From Halarcobacter ebronensis (GTDB taxonomy: Bacteria > Campylobacterota > Campylobacteria > Campylobacterales > Arcobacteraceae), in assembly GCF_013201825.1 (NCBI RefSeq), contig NZ_CP053836.1:2728001-2792000 (forward strand): a stretch of 64,000 bases of DNA. The letters run 5' to 3'. Every line of letters starts with the position of its first letter. Positions within the stretch are counted from its first letter, which is position 1. The translations under genes were made by a program, and so were the position numbers. The notes beneath the pieces were generated by a model, which did not search any database, was not told where the DNA came from, and worked only from the letters and a program-made list of their open reading frames with translations. Shown here piece after piece: positions 19,141 through 29,423 of this stretch.

Positions 19141-19908
19141 ATGTCTTCTATTATTGATTTTCATATAAAAGAGTTTAATTTATTAGAGAAATATCCAAAA
19201 GATGTTTTTTATAAAGGAGATCTCTCTTTACTTAACAAAAGAAAAGTCTCAATTGTTGGCTCAAGAAGACCTAATGCATATTGTGTAAAGTACACAAATC
19301 TTATTGCAAATGAGTTATCAAAAAGAGATATTGTAGTTGTAAGTGGCGCAGCAATGGGAGTTGATGCAATAGCCCACAAAGCTTCAAGTGTCAATAATAC
19401 AATAGCTGTAGTTGCAAATGGGTTAAATATTAGATATCCAGCCATAAACAGTAAATTAATTGAAGATATCGAAAAAAAGGGACTTGTTTTAAGTACCTAT
19501 AGTGATGATGAAATGCCAAGAAATTATACTTTTGTTCAAAGAAATGAACTTGTAGTTGCCCTTGGAGAAGTATTGATAGTAACCCAAGCAGATATAAATA
19601 GTGGTAGTTTAAGATCAATTGAATTTGCTCTTAAAATGAATAAAAAAGTATATACTCTTCCTCACAGATTAGATGAGAGTTTAGGCACACAAAAATTGGT
19701 TGAAGAGGGATTAATAGAACCAATTTATGACTTAAATAAATTTTTTGACACTTTTGGAGAAATTAAAGTAACCACCAGTGAACTTGCAGCTTTTATAAAT
19801 AGTTTTCCAAGCTATGAAGAGGCAGTAAAAAAGTACAAAAGTAAAATCTTTGAATTGGAATTAGAAGGAATAATAAAAATTGAAAATGGTTTTGTAAGAC
19901 CCCTTTAA
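19141..19908 (+). CDS. dprA: DNA processing protein DprA
   Basis: A 255-residue DprA that binds incoming single-stranded DNA and loads RecA during natural transformation. The Rossmann core shows VSIVGSRRPNAYC, VVSGAAMGVDAIAHKAS and the PRNYTFVQRNELV motif. An N-terminal SAM-like domain is missing and the C-terminal winged-helix-like part (KSKIFELELEGIIKIENG) is present in short form. Its presence suggests that the organism, or a recent ancestor, could be naturally competent. It overlaps nhaA by 4 bp tail to tail. Confidence 0.9.
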   Translation: MSSIIDFHIKEFNLLEKYPKDVFYKGDLSLLNKRKVSIVGSRRPNAYCVKYTNLIANELSKRDIVVVSGAAMGVDAIAHKASSVNNTIAVVANGLNIRYPAINSKLIEDIEKKGLVLSTYSDDEMPRNYTFVQRNELVVALGEVLIVTQADINSGSLRSIEFALKMNKKVYTLPHRLDESLGTQKLVEEGLIEPIYDLNKFFDTFGEIKVTTSELAAFINSFPSYEEAVKKYKSKIFELELEGIIKIENGFVRPL

Positions 19909-21092
19909 ATACTACAACCTCTTCGGCTTTTTACAAATCTTAATATTAAATAGCCCATTATTCCTGAAGCAAAAGAACCAATAAGAATAGCTAATTTATC
20001 AGTAAAAAAGAATACGTTACTATTTTCAAAAGCTAAACTATCTATAAAAAGACTCATAGTAAAACCTATTCCAGTTAAAACTGAGACTCCATAGAGTTGT
20101 GCCCAATTTGTGCACCTTGGGAATTTTGCAATATTATATTTAATTGCCAGATAGCTAAAAAGAAAAACCCCTAATTGTTTTCCAATAAAAAGTCCAAATA
20201 TAATCCCCATCGAAGTAGGATTTGAGAGTTTATCAAGGGAAGTATAACTTAAATCTACTCCCGCATTTACAAAAGCAAAAAGCGGTAAAATATAAAAAGC
20301 AACCCAGTAGTGAATATGGTGTTGTAAAGATTTAACAGGGGAAATAATTTTTCTTTTTTCATCTATTGCATGAAGAGGAATAGTAAAAGCCACAATTATC
20401 CCTGCAAGTGTAGCATGAACTCCTGATTTAAGTACAAAAATCCAAAGTAATACACCCAATAAAATATAAAATCCCAACCTTGTTACTTTAAATCTATTTA
20501 GAAGTATAAGAAGTATGATACAAATACCAGCTAGGCTAATTGCATGAAAAGAGAGATCATTTGTATAAAATAGCGCAATAATTAATATTGCACCCAAATC
20601 ATCAAAAATAGCCAAAGCCATTAAAAAAATTTTTAAAGAAGCTGGAATCCTTCTTCCAAGTAAAGATAAGATTCCAAGGGCAAAAGCAATATCAGTTGCT
20701 GTTGGAATTGCCCAACCCTTTAGGGCATAGTCATCTCCATAATTAAAGATAAAATATATTAATGCAGGAACTACCATTCCTCCTAAAGCAGCAATTGCAG
20801 GAAGAGCTATTTTACTTGGAGTTGAAAGATGTCCAGCAATTAATTCTCTTTTTATTTCAAGTCCAATAAGTAAAAAGAATATTGCCATTAAACCATCATT
20901 TATCCATAATATAAGTGGCTTTTGAATATCAAGAATATGTCCAACTTTAAAGACAATTTCTGTTTGTAAAAAAGAGGTATAAAATTCTGAAAAAATAGAG
21001 TTATTTAAAAGAAGAGCCAATATGGTTGCAAAAATCAATATAATGCCAGATGTTGACTCTTTTCTTATATATTTTTTTACTAAAACCTGCAT
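19905..21092 (-). CDS. nhaA: Na+/H+ antiporter NhaA
   Basis: A 395-residue inner-membrane antiporter that exports Na+ for protons. The key acidic pair lies in MALAIFDDLGAILIIALFYT (DD, equivalent to Asp163/164 of E. coli), and TATDIAFALGILSLLG supplies the discontinuous helix with Asp133. HATLAGIIVAFTIPLH and TGIGFTMSLFIDSLAF are further family signatures. Length is normal. It is a single gene, convergent with dprA. An antiporter of this type suits a marine or brackish habitat, though it is widespread. Confidence 0.95.
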   Translation of the reverse strand: MQVLVKKYIRKESTSGIILIFATILALLLNNSIFSEFYTSFLQTEIVFKVGHILDIQKPLILWINDGLMAIFFLLIGLEIKRELIAGHLSTPSKIALPAIAALGGMVVPALIYFIFNYGDDYALKGWAIPTATDIAFALGILSLLGRRIPASLKIFLMALAIFDDLGAILIIALFYTNDLSFHAISLAGICIILLILLNRFKVTRLGFYILLGVLLWIFVLKSGVHATLAGIIVAFTIPLHAIDEKRKIISPVKSLQHHIHYWVAFYILPLFAFVNAGVDLSYTSLDKLSNPTSMGIIFGLFIGKQLGVFLFSYLAIKYNIAKFPRCTNWAQLYGVSVLTGIGFTMSLFIDSLAFENSNVFFFTDKLAILIGSFASGIMGYLILRFVKSRRGCSI

Positions 21093-21173
21093 CTACTCCT
21101 CCTAGAAAAAGTTATATTTATAAAATACAACTTTATATCTAAGAGAAGAATTAAACTAAAATTTACTTAAGTA

Positions 21174-23162
21174 TTAAAAGCTTTCCCACTCGTCATCATC
21201 TTTTACATTACTTGTAATGGCTTTGTCTTTTACTTCAGTTTTTTTAGAAGAGTGTGACTCAACTTTTTTACTTTCATGTTTTGAAGATGCAGAAGAGGAC
21301 TCTTTTCTATCACTTTTTGCTGATGTTCTTGCTGCTACTTTATTTTTACCTAAAAACTCTTTTGATTGAGCATCTGCAACAATCTCTTTTGCAATTGCAT
21401 CAGTTTCAGCAGCAATATCATGAGTTTGTGTTGCAATTAATGCATTTTGTTGAGTCTGTTGGTCTAATTGATTTACCGCATCATTAATTTGAGTAATTCC
21501 TTGCTCTTGCTCTTTAGAAGCATTTGCAATCTCCTCAATTTTTTCAGTTGACTTTTTAATATCAATTAATAATTCATCATAACCTTTAATCATTTGGCTA
21601 CTTATATCTTTACCTTGAGCGGCTTTTGAAGTTGCATTCTCAACTAACTCTTTAATCTCTTTTGCTGCTTCAGCAGACCTACTTGCAAGGTTTCTTACCT
21701 CTTGAGCAACAACTGCAAAACCTTTTCCAGCCTCACCTGCTGTTGCAGCTTCAACTGCAGCGTTAAGTGAAAGAATATTTGTTTGGAAAGCAATTTGATC
21801 AATCACAGAGATTGCTTCATTAATAGAGTTTACTTGATCTGTAATATCTTCCATAGCTTTAGTTGTATTTTGAGCCAATGTTTGACCTGTTTTAGCAGAA
21901 CTACTAAGATTTTTTGCATATTCACTCATTAAGTGCACATTCTCTGCATTATTTACAATTGTACTTGTAATCTCTTCAAGTGCTGCTGCTGTCTCTTCTA
22001 AAGAAGCTGCTGCTTCAGTTGAACTTCTATTTAAAGTATCAACATTTATTATCAATTGATCTGATGATTTATCAAGTGTAAGCCCAATTGTATATGATTG
22101 TTTTAAAAGTGTTGAGATTTCATCAGTTAAGAAATTAAGACTATTTACTAATGATGCCATATCCCCTTCAATCCCTTTAGTATCTAATTTACTTGTGAAA
22201 TTGTAACTACTAAACTCATTTAATATTTTGTTTATTGAGTCAACTCTGTTTTTTAGCCCACTTAACATTGCATTTAATGCATCACACAATTGCACAAGTT
22301 GCGGATTATTTGGATGACTTAATACTTTTTGATCCATATACCCTTTGTTTGCTTTTTCAACAATAGCTAAAACCTCTTTAACTGTTTCATTATCTTTATT
22401 TAATCCAATTTTGGTTTTTTCTATACTCTCATTAACAGAAGCTGCCATCATTGCAAACTCATCTTTACCTTCAATTACTAAAAGTTTACTCTCTTGTGTC
22501 TCCCTGTTAATATATGCAAAGAAACTAGATAGTCCATCTTTAAACTTCTCAATTGATGAAATAATAATATTTGACAAAACAAGAGAAAAAATAAGAAAAA
22601 TGATAATTGAGATTATTGCAATAGCAATTAGAATATTATTCATTGTTGATTCAGCTTGAATACTTAACTCTTTTGCACTGCTGTTAATTTGATTTAATTC
22701 TTTTTCTAGTCTTAATCCAGTTTCGGCCATTTTTACTATAATAGGTTTAATTTCACTAGATTCATTTAAAATTCCATTATTAAACTCATCAATTCTTTTT
22801 TTTGCAAAAGCATCAAAATGTTCAATATATTCAGATGATTCTTTTAATATTTCATCACATATTTCAATGTTTTTCTGAACAGTTAGACCAGATTTAAACT
22901 CTTTAACTTTGTCATCAAGAGTTTCAAAGCTCTTATGAACATTATCAATATTTGAATCATTTGGTGTTCTTAAAAATTGATAAACCGCAATTCTTCCCTT
23001 TAAGACATCTTGAATAAATATATCTGTTTTTTCTGCTGCTTGTATTCTTGTTTTTACAACATTGTTGTAGTAAGTAAAGATAATCGTAACAATTGTCACA
23101 ATTACAATATAGACAATAGGCACTAATGCCAACTTAAACTTGGTACTAAAATTTTTTAACAT
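21174..23162 (-). CDS. methyl-accepting chemotaxis protein with C-terminal CheR-tether motif
   Basis: A 662-residue chemoreceptor. TM1 is about 11-31. A helical periplasmic sensor domain of about 150 residues follows ([19 protein letters not shown] onward), then TM2 at about 178-205 and a HAMP-like plus helical region. The signalling domain has the hairpin tip [20 protein letters not shown]. After the last coiled coil is a Ser/Lys-rich tail of about 60 residues ending DDEWESF, which fits the xWxx(F/Y)-COOH pentapeptide that tethers CheR methyltransferase in enteric receptors (NWETF). The ligand is unknown. It is a single gene, with no che gene nearby. Confidence 0.92.
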   Translation of the reverse strand: MLKNFSTKFKLALVPIVYIVIVTIVTIIFTYYNNVVKTRIQAAEKTDIFIQDVLKGRIAVYQFLRTPNDSNIDNVHKSFETLDDKVKEFKSGLTVQKNIEICDEILKESSEYIEHFDAFAKKRIDEFNNGILNESSEIKPIIVKMAETGLRLEKELNQINSSAKELSIQAESTMNNILIAIAIISIIIFLIFSLVLSNIIISSIEKFKDGLSSFFAYINRETQESKLLVIEGKDEFAMMAASVNESIEKTKIGLNKDNETVKEVLAIVEKANKGYMDQKVLSHPNNPQLVQLCDALNAMLSGLKNRVDSINKILNEFSSYNFTSKLDTKGIEGDMASLVNSLNFLTDEISTLLKQSYTIGLTLDKSSDQLIINVDTLNRSSTEAAASLEETAAALEEITSTIVNNAENVHLMSEYAKNLSSSAKTGQTLAQNTTKAMEDITDQVNSINEAISVIDQIAFQTNILSLNAAVEAATAGEAGKGFAVVAQEVRNLASRSAEAAKEIKELVENATSKAAQGKDISSQMIKGYDELLIDIKKSTEKIEEIANASKEQEQGITQINDAVNQLDQQTQQNALIATQTHDIAAETDAIAKEIVADAQSKEFLGKNKVAARTSAKSDRKESSSASSKHESKKVESHSSKKTEVKDKAITSNVKDDDEWESF

Positions 23163-23295
23163 CCTTCACATCCCCCTGAGTACTATTGATTAAAGCATCA
23201 ATAATACCACAGAATTTGAGGATTTTATATAAATAATGACATTTTTGTGACAAAATTATTAATAAATAACAATTTTGTTACAATTCAATTATTTT

Positions 23296-24603
23296 TTAGT
23301 AACCTCTTAGTTGGTAAGTGATATCTCCAGCACCTACTCCTAAGAGTATTCCTTCATCATATGTTTTAATAATTTTATCATCTTTGATAAGTTCAATTTT
23401 TCCTTCACTAGCTTTTAATCTATCTGCAAAGATTGGATTATAAGAAGAAAACTCTTTTTCAAAATCGATTTCAATTACTTGTTCACCAGGTATTGTCCAT
23501 AAAGGAAGTATTACAAGCTCGTCACATCTTCTAAAACATTTTTTGAAACCTTCAAGGTTATCATTTGTTCTTGAATATTTATGTGGTTGCCAAATAACAA
23601 CTCTTTTATTTATATTTGTTAGATTGTCATAAAGTTCAACAGATTTCATTGTTGCTTCAATCTCTGTTGGGTGGTGAGCATAATCATCAACTAAAGCAAA
23701 TTTATCATTTTTTTGAATTAAATCAAATCTCTTTTTTATCCCCTTATAGTTTTTAATATTTTCTCTTATTGTTTCAATATCTAGTTCATTTAATGCAGCT
23801 AAAATTGCCAATGAAGCATCAATAGCTATATGATAACCAAATCCCCAAACTTCAAAAGAACCATAGTTTTTTAACTCAAATCTTGTGCAAGGTTCCCCTT
23901 CTCTTAAAAGATATGAAATATTTTTTATATCTTTGCTTGGGTACAAATAAAGAGCATCTTTTATATCTAGTTTTTGTATATATTTATCTTCACCATTTAA
24001 AACTCTTTTTTTTGCTAACTCAATAAATTTTTTATATGAATCAAAAAATTTATCATAATCATAATGGTAATACTCCATATGTTCTGGTTCTGCATTTGTC
24101 ACAATAGAACAGTATGGATTTGATAGTAAAAATGAAGCATCTGATTCATCTGCTTCAAAAGTCACAAGATTATTTACATATCTAAAGTTTGAGCCAAAAT
24201 CCTTAGAGATTGCACCAATTAAAGCTGAACTTTGAAGTATTGAAGCTAAAATCGCTGTGGTAGTTGATTTACCATGGGCACCAGCAACACAGTAGTTCTT
24301 TTTATCCCCTAAAATAATTGGCAGAGCCTCTTTTCTTGAAAGTGTTCTAATCTGTTTTAATCTTGCTTCAATCAACTCTGGATTTTCATCTGTTACTGCT
24401 GCACTATAAATAACTAAATCAAAATTATCAACAATATTTTTTGCATCTTGGGGACAAGAGACTTTAATACCTTCTTTTATTAACTCTTTTGTAATTGGCG
24501 AACTTTTCATATCTGAACCACTTACTTCATGTCCGTCATATTTCAAAAATCTTGCAAGGGCAGATAAACCTATCCCACCTATACCTATAAAATGTACTCT
24601 CAT
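23296..24603 (-). CDS. murC: UDP-N-acetylmuramate--L-alanine ligase
   Basis: Cytoplasmic Mur ligase that adds L-alanine to UDP-MurNAc, the first peptide step of peptidoglycan synthesis. The N-terminal UDP-binding loop is FIGIGGIGLSALARFL, the ATP P-loop is VAGAHGKSTTTAIL near residue 108, the carbamylated-Lys region surrounds FEADESDASFL, and the C-terminal domain has VDDYAHHPTEIEATM. At 435 aa it is normal. It starts on the stop of the preceding unknown gene (TAATG), downstream of dapC in one operon. Confidence 0.96.
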   Translation of the reverse strand: MRVHFIGIGGIGLSALARFLKYDGHEVSGSDMKSSPITKELIKEGIKVSCPQDAKNIVDNFDLVIYSAAVTDENPELIEARLKQIRTLSRKEALPIILGDKKNYCVAGAHGKSTTTAILASILQSSALIGAISKDFGSNFRYVNNLVTFEADESDASFLLSNPYCSIVTNAEPEHMEYYHYDYDKFFDSYKKFIELAKKRVLNGEDKYIQKLDIKDALYLYPSKDIKNISYLLREGEPCTRFELKNYGSFEVWGFGYHIAIDASLAILAALNELDIETIRENIKNYKGIKKRFDLIQKNDKFALVDDYAHHPTEIEATMKSVELYDNLTNINKRVVIWQPHKYSRTNDNLEGFKKCFRRCDELVILPLWTIPGEQVIEIDFEKEFSSYNPIFADRLKASEGKIELIKDDKIIKTYDEGILLGVGAGDITYQLRGY

Positions 24604-25181
24604 TAACTATCCAATAAATGTTTTAAAGTTTTATACTCTTTATCTAATATATCACTATTTTCTTCTAAATATTTTTCCAAATCATAATTAAAATTTGTTA
24701 TAAAATATCCATAAATTTCATCATCTTGTGAAGCATTTAAATTCACATCTTCTTCATAAAAGCTATCTATGTTTTTCTCTTTTGAAAGGGCAATTATATG
24801 TACTTTTAGTGCATCACAAAGAGCAGTGTCATCTAAAATTGATAATAAAACAAAAAGAAGCTCTTTTGCTCCTTTATTGTTCTCATAGCTCCATTTTTCA
24901 ATTGCATGTTCATAAAAAGCTCTAACATAAAAAAGATCTTTTTCTTTAAGGGTAAGTTTTCTTGTTAATATAATCTCTTCAACATCTTCAAAAGTGATTT
25001 TTAGAATATTTTGATAGATTTCATCAGCTTTATCTTCATCTAAATCAAGAACCAAAAAAGAGTCTAAAACTTCATAAAGTGCACCAATATCCCTACTACT
25101 TATTGCATCAAGCCTTGTTTTTTCTAAATATTTTAAAAAATCAGGGTTTGTTCTTGCACTATTTAGATCCTCTTTATCCAT
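24603..25181 (-). CDS. conserved hypothetical protein between dapC and murC
   Basis: A 192-residue acidic, soluble, mostly helical protein that I do not recognise. It has no signal peptide, membrane segment or cysteine cluster; helices such as VEEIILTRKLTLKEKDLFYVR and IIALSKEKNIDSFYEED suggest a TPR-like or all-alpha fold. It overlaps dapC upstream and shares its stop with the murC start, so it is translationally coupled to wall-precursor genes. I take the ATG at 25179-25181; a TTG one codon earlier is possible. A scaffold or regulatory role in precursor synthesis is a guess from context only. Confidence 0.7.
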   Translation of the reverse strand: MDKEDLNSARTNPDFLKYLEKTRLDAISSRDIGALYEVLDSFLVLDLDEDKADEIYQNILKITFEDVEEIILTRKLTLKEKDLFYVRAFYEHAIEKWSYENNKGAKELLFVLLSILDDTALCDALKVHIIALSKEKNIDSFYEEDVNLNASQDDEIYGYFITNFNYDLEKYLEENSDILDKEYKTLKHLLDS

Positions 25182-26304
25182 CAATAAAATCCTTTAATCG
25201 TTTTAGTATCTCTCTTGTTTTCTCTTCATTTTCAACAAGAGCTATTCTTACATACCCTTGTCCCATTCCATTTCTACCTAAAAAGCTTCCTGGAAGAACT
25301 TTAATATTTTTCTCTTTATAAAGATTTTTTGTAAACTCTAAATCATCTTCTACTTCAAGCCAGATATAAAAAGTTGCTTTTGGAGGAGTTATTCCCAAAA
25401 TCTCTTTTGCAATTTTAAAATTTTTCTTATATATCTCTCTAAACTCATCAACATGGAAATCTTCATTCCAAGCAACTGCTGCTGCTTTTTGTAACGGAAC
25501 AGGAGAAGCACACCCAACATAAGTTCTATATTGCATATAAGATTCTAAAATATTTTCATCTCCAGCAACAAATCCACTTCTTAAACCTGGAGCTGAACTT
25601 CTTTTTGAAATTGAGTTCATTACAATTACATTTTTAAAATCTACATTCCCTACTTCAATACTAGCTTCAAGTAAAGATGATGGTTTTTTGCTCTCATCAA
25701 AATATATTTCAGAGTAACACTCATCATTTACAAGTACAAAATCAAACTCTAAAGCTTTTTTCACCCACTCTCCAAGCTCTTTTTTTGTCATCTCTGCAGA
25801 GGTTGGATTGTTTGGGTAGTTCAAAATAACTAAATCACATTTCTCTAACTCTTTGTCACTTAGTTTTGCTTTGAATTTATTCTGCTTTGTTAAATTTATA
25901 TGAATAACTTTTGCTCTACTTGCAATTGCCGCACCTTCATATATTTGATAAAAAGGGTTTGTAAATGCAATTGTTGGCTCTTTTTTATCAAAAAGCAAAA
26001 ACTGTGGGAAATTAAAAAGAGACTCCCTTGTTCCAAAAGTAGTAACTAATTGTTTATCTTTCAAAGTTACATTAAATCTTTTTTTAACAAAATTAATCAT
26101 TGCCTCTTTTAATTCAGGCAAACCTGCACTTGCTGGATATTTTTTAAGTAATGAAGTTGATTTATTAAGTGCATTTTGAATAAATTTTGGAGTCTCAAAC
26201 TGAGGCTCTCCTATTGTTAACGCACTTGGTTCATAATTATCATTTGGCTTAATATCTTTTAATAACTCATTTAACTTTTCAAATGGATATTTTTCAAAAT
26301 TCAT
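25174..26304 (-). CDS. dapC: succinyldiaminopimelate transaminase
   Basis: A 376-residue fold-type I PLP aminotransferase. The PLP lysine is in NSISKRSSAPGLRSGFVAG, the NPNNPT turn appears as NYPNNPTSAEM, the cofactor Asp is in NDECYSEIYFD, and the substrate Arg is near GYVRIALV. The GFVAGD and YRTYVGCASPVP segments fit the DapC branch, which makes the lysine and meso-diaminopimelate precursor. The link to murC in one operon agrees with supply of DAP for the peptidoglycan stem peptide. A different class-I aminotransferase specificity cannot be excluded by eye. Confidence 0.82.
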   Translation of the reverse strand: MNFEKYPFEKLNELLKDIKPNDNYEPSALTIGEPQFETPKFIQNALNKSTSLLKKYPASAGLPELKEAMINFVKKRFNVTLKDKQLVTTFGTRESLFNFPQFLLFDKKEPTIAFTNPFYQIYEGAAIASRAKVIHINLTKQNKFKAKLSDKELEKCDLVILNYPNNPTSAEMTKKELGEWVKKALEFDFVLVNDECYSEIYFDESKKPSSLLEASIEVGNVDFKNVIVMNSISKRSSAPGLRSGFVAGDENILESYMQYRTYVGCASPVPLQKAAAVAWNEDFHVDEFREIYKKNFKIAKEILGITPPKATFYIWLEVEDDLEFTKNLYKEKNIKVLPGSFLGRNGMGQGYVRIALVENEEKTREILKRLKDFIDG

Positions 26305-26312
26305 TTTTTTCC

Positions 26313-27743
26313 TTATTCTTCAATAACTGGTATTAGCAGTTGATCAAATCTATTTAAATCAAAAGAGATTAAATCAGGATTTGTATATAAAAACTTCCAT
26401 GAAAATCTAGACTTAAACATACTATGTTTCAAAGGTAAAATTTGAAGGATGTTTGTCTCTTTTTTCAACTCTCTTATAGGATTCTCATCATTTGAAACAA
26501 CCTCTATTTTTTCATTAAAAATCTTTGCCAGATTTTCAAAATGATCTATTAAATCGCTTTTTTTCTCATTCTCACCCAAAGGGTTCATGTTAAAAATCTT
26601 AGTCCTTAATTTTAATTGTGCAGAAACATCAAAAACAACTGGTGAAATCTGTTCATAAGAGTTTACATCATTGATAACCACAACACTATTTTTCAATCCT
26701 GTTCCATTACTCTCTTCACCTATTTTATATAAAGGCAACTTCAAATCTAAAATATGTTTTATTTTTTTTCTGTTATTAAACATTTCACTTGTTAATATTA
26801 TCATTCCCACATCAAAAGCACGAATATCACTCTTTAGAAGTCTCTCCATACCAATATCATGATAATCCATTTTTATCTCAACACTATCGTTATTTGCAAA
26901 ATTATCTTTTATTAAATCTATAATATCAACGGTTGTAGGTCTTGTAATACGGATAATCATTTTACTGTTTTTTAATCTTTTATTTAAAAATTTTATTTGG
27001 TTGATTACATTTTCAATTCTATCTTTATCTTGTAAATACATATCAAGATACAAATAAATATTGTGTCCAAAAGGCATAGGAAATTGACCTTGTGATTTTC
27101 CAATTGCATTATAAACTTGCATCAGTACAGTAGGCTTACCAATAACAAGAATAATATCATTTGGTTTTAATATCAAAGAGGGTTTTATATTTATAAGTTT
27201 TTCACCCCTATAAAGTCCAAAGATTTTCCACTCTTTTTGCTCAATAGAACCAATATATCTGTAAGCATAAGAGCTACCAAAAGGGATTTTAATTTCCATA
27301 ATTTCACCCTGCTTTAGTCCAATATTTTGAGCCATTACAGGAATATTTGGCAATCTTTCAACCATACCATTTGCAAGAACTTCTATCCCTTTGTAAATAT
27401 TTACATAAGGATCTTTCATATTAATTCCCCAATAGTCTAAAATAGACATTGGAAGATTCTTTTTTCTTGCTTTTATATTTTTGATTACATTTATCATCTC
27501 ATCTTTTGAATTAAGAGCAATAAGAACTTGTGAGTGTGTGTCTTTGTCTAAAACCATTGCAAGTTTTGACTCAGAAGTTGGATCAAATTTATAAAAAGTG
27601 AAATTTGAAGGTTTGTGTTCTGGTACAATGGCATCACTTAGATAAACAATATCATAACTATTTTCTGTAGTATTGGTTTCAACCATTCTTTGCAGCAATT
27701 TTTTTGCAACAATGCCATCAAGGATTACTAATATTTTTTTCAT
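26313..27743 (-). CDS. COG3400 family protein with RCK_C (TrkA-C)-like domain
   Basis: A 476-residue protein of the Campylobacterota COG3400 family. A Rossmann-like TrkA-N region opens it (MKKILVILDGIVAKKLL; VLIALNSKDEMINVIKNI). An RCK_C-like segment covers about 130-205 (VMAQNIGLKQGEIMEIKIP to LKPNDIILVIGKP). The remaining ~270 residues are alpha/beta with no motif I can name. It has no membrane helix. RCK proteins gate K+ channels or transporters by binding nucleotides, but no channel lies nearby, and dapC follows by 8 bp in the same operon. A TATAAT box only 5 nt before the ATG, and no SD sequence, suggest a leaderless message. Confidence 0.7.
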   Translation of the reverse strand: MKKILVILDGIVAKKLLQRMVETNTTENSYDIVYLSDAIVPEHKPSNFTFYKFDPTSESKLAMVLDKDTHSQVLIALNSKDEMINVIKNIKARKKNLPMSILDYWGINMKDPYVNIYKGIEVLANGMVERLPNIPVMAQNIGLKQGEIMEIKIPFGSSYAYRYIGSIEQKEWKIFGLYRGEKLINIKPSLILKPNDIILVIGKPTVLMQVYNAIGKSQGQFPMPFGHNIYLYLDMYLQDKDRIENVINQIKFLNKRLKNSKMIIRITRPTTVDIIDLIKDNFANNDSVEIKMDYHDIGMERLLKSDIRAFDVGMIILTSEMFNNRKKIKHILDLKLPLYKIGEESNGTGLKNSVVVINDVNSYEQISPVVFDVSAQLKLRTKIFNMNPLGENEKKSDLIDHFENLAKIFNEKIEVVSNDENPIRELKKETNILQILPLKHSMFKSRFSWKFLYTNPDLISFDLNRFDQLLIPVIEE

Positions 27744-27748
27744 AGGGT

Positions 27749-27754
27749 ATTATA
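27749..27754 (-). promoter_or_regulatory. -10 box immediately before the COG3400 start
   Basis: On the minus strand TATAAT is followed by five bases (ACCCT) and then the ATG. Transcription would begin at or within a base or two of the start codon. No SD sequence fits in the gap. Confidence 0.5.
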
Positions 27755-27818
27755 TCTAAAAGTGCTAAATTTTTATGTTCAAATTTGTTGTTTTTTTTAT
27801 CTAAAAAAATAAACTTAT

Positions 27819-29423
27819 TTAGGATTGTAACTCAATAGGAATTTTAATTTTAAATAGAGCCCCATGCTTGCTGTTTTCAACTCCTAATTTACCTTGCATA
27901 TTCTCTTCAACAATCATTTTTGACATATAAAGACCTATACCAGTTCCTTGGTATTTATGTTTTGTAGTGAAGTATGGTTCAAAAATTTTATCAATTATTT
28001 TTTCATCGATTCCACCTGCATTATCTTCTATTTCTAAAACTGCATAGTTGTTATCTTTATAAAGTTTTATAAAGATTGTTGGATTTTTGATTTTTCGTTG
28101 AACTAAAACATCTTTAGAGTTTGTTAAGATATTCAAAATTGCTTGGGCATATTCATTTGGGAAGCCCTTTATTTCGATAGTTTTATCTAAATTTTCTTCT
28201 ACAGTTATATGATGGAATTTTAAACTTGAAGCAACCAATTCTAAAGATTGTTGCAGTTTATCTTCAATATGAAAAGTCTCTTTATATTTATTTGGTTTAA
28301 AGAAATTACTAAAATCCTCTATAGTGTTTGAAAGATAGTTAGAGGTTTTAATAATAACTTCAATTTTATTTAGTTCAGATTCATTATTTGAAAGTCCAAA
28401 CTCTTTTTCAACTTTCATTCCTGAAGCTGCTGTTGTAATCATTGATAGAGGTTGTCTCCATTGGTGAGCTATATTTCCTATCATCTCTCCCATTGCTGCA
28501 AGTCTTGATTGATGCATCAATAATTTCTCTTGTTTAGCTCTTTTTTCAACCTCTTCTTTTACTTTTTTATCCAAAACTTGGTTTAATTGTTCCAACTCAT
28601 GGGTTTTGTCTTCTAACATTTTATTTGTTTTATTTAACTCCAAAGTTCTCTCTTCAACTCTATCTTCAAGTTTTTCATAAGAATCTTTTAACTCTTTTTG
28701 AGAACTCTCTATTTTTGAAATCATCATATTAAAACTTTTTGATAAATGCCCTATTTCATCACTATTATTATTAAAACTTCTTAAACCTAAATTTCCTTTT
28801 GAAATCTCATTTGCTACCTCATTTAAAGAGATTATTGGTTTTGAAAAACTTCTTGCAATAAAAAATGAAATCAAGAAAATAATAACTAGAAGGATCACAA
28901 AAAAGGTAAAAAAACTATAATACATATTCTCTATTTTTTTATGAAACTGTTGAAGAGAAAAGCTTAAATGTATATGTCCCCAACTAGACCCTGATATAAT
29001 AATAGGTGTAACATAATGAAATACCTCTATTTTAGAGCTTGGGTCTACCATCATTTTATAGACACTATTTTCTTTTTCAAGACTCTTCATACTTGTATCA
29101 ATATTAGTTTCATATGACCATTTATCTTTATTTATAATAAAATATTTATTGTTTTTTTCAATTACAATTGAGTTAAGTAATTCATGATGGGAAAGAAAAT
29201 CATAGTTGAACTCTACAATATAGGAATTGTCATCTAATACTATTGCATCTGACATACTATAGATCAATATTTGGGCAATACTTTTTGCTTCTTGTTCTAG
29301 TGATTTAATAATCTCTTTTTTTTGGCTAGTAATATAATATATTGAAAAAATAGAAGAAAAGAATAATATCGCTAAAAACATTGAAATGAATATTTTTGTA
29401 AATATTTTATTTAGCTTGAACAT
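27819..29423 (-). CDS. membrane sensor histidine kinase
   Basis: A 534-residue kinase. TM1 is about 12-31, a periplasmic sensor of about 135 residues follows, then TM2 (about 168-190), HAMP (about 190-243), a long coiled coil (about 245-305), and a HisKA motif GNIAHQWRQPLSMITT with His320. The HATPase has N-box ILTNSKDVL, G1 EIEDNAGGID and G2 GTGIGLYMSKM. There is no receiver domain and no response regulator next to it. It overlaps the upstream PhnD-like binding protein by 17 bp, which suggests that the binding protein presents a ligand to its sensor domain. I use the ATG at 29421-29423; the frame is open to a TTG one codon earlier. Confidence 0.9.
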   Translation of the reverse strand: MFKLNKIFTKIFISMFLAILFFSSIFSIYYITSQKKEIIKSLEQEAKSIAQILIYSMSDAIVLDDNSYIVEFNYDFLSHHELLNSIVIEKNNKYFIINKDKWSYETNIDTSMKSLEKENSVYKMMVDPSSKIEVFHYVTPIIISGSSWGHIHLSFSLQQFHKKIENMYYSFFTFFVILLVIIFLISFFIARSFSKPIISLNEVANEISKGNLGLRSFNNNSDEIGHLSKSFNMMISKIESSQKELKDSYEKLEDRVEERTLELNKTNKMLEDKTHELEQLNQVLDKKVKEEVEKRAKQEKLLMHQSRLAAMGEMIGNIAHQWRQPLSMITTAASGMKVEKEFGLSNNESELNKIEVIIKTSNYLSNTIEDFSNFFKPNKYKETFHIEDKLQQSLELVASSLKFHHITVEENLDKTIEIKGFPNEYAQAILNILTNSKDVLVQRKIKNPTIFIKLYKDNNYAVLEIEDNAGGIDEKIIDKIFEPYFTTKHKYQGTGIGLYMSKMIVEENMQGKLGVENSKHGALFKIKIPIELQS

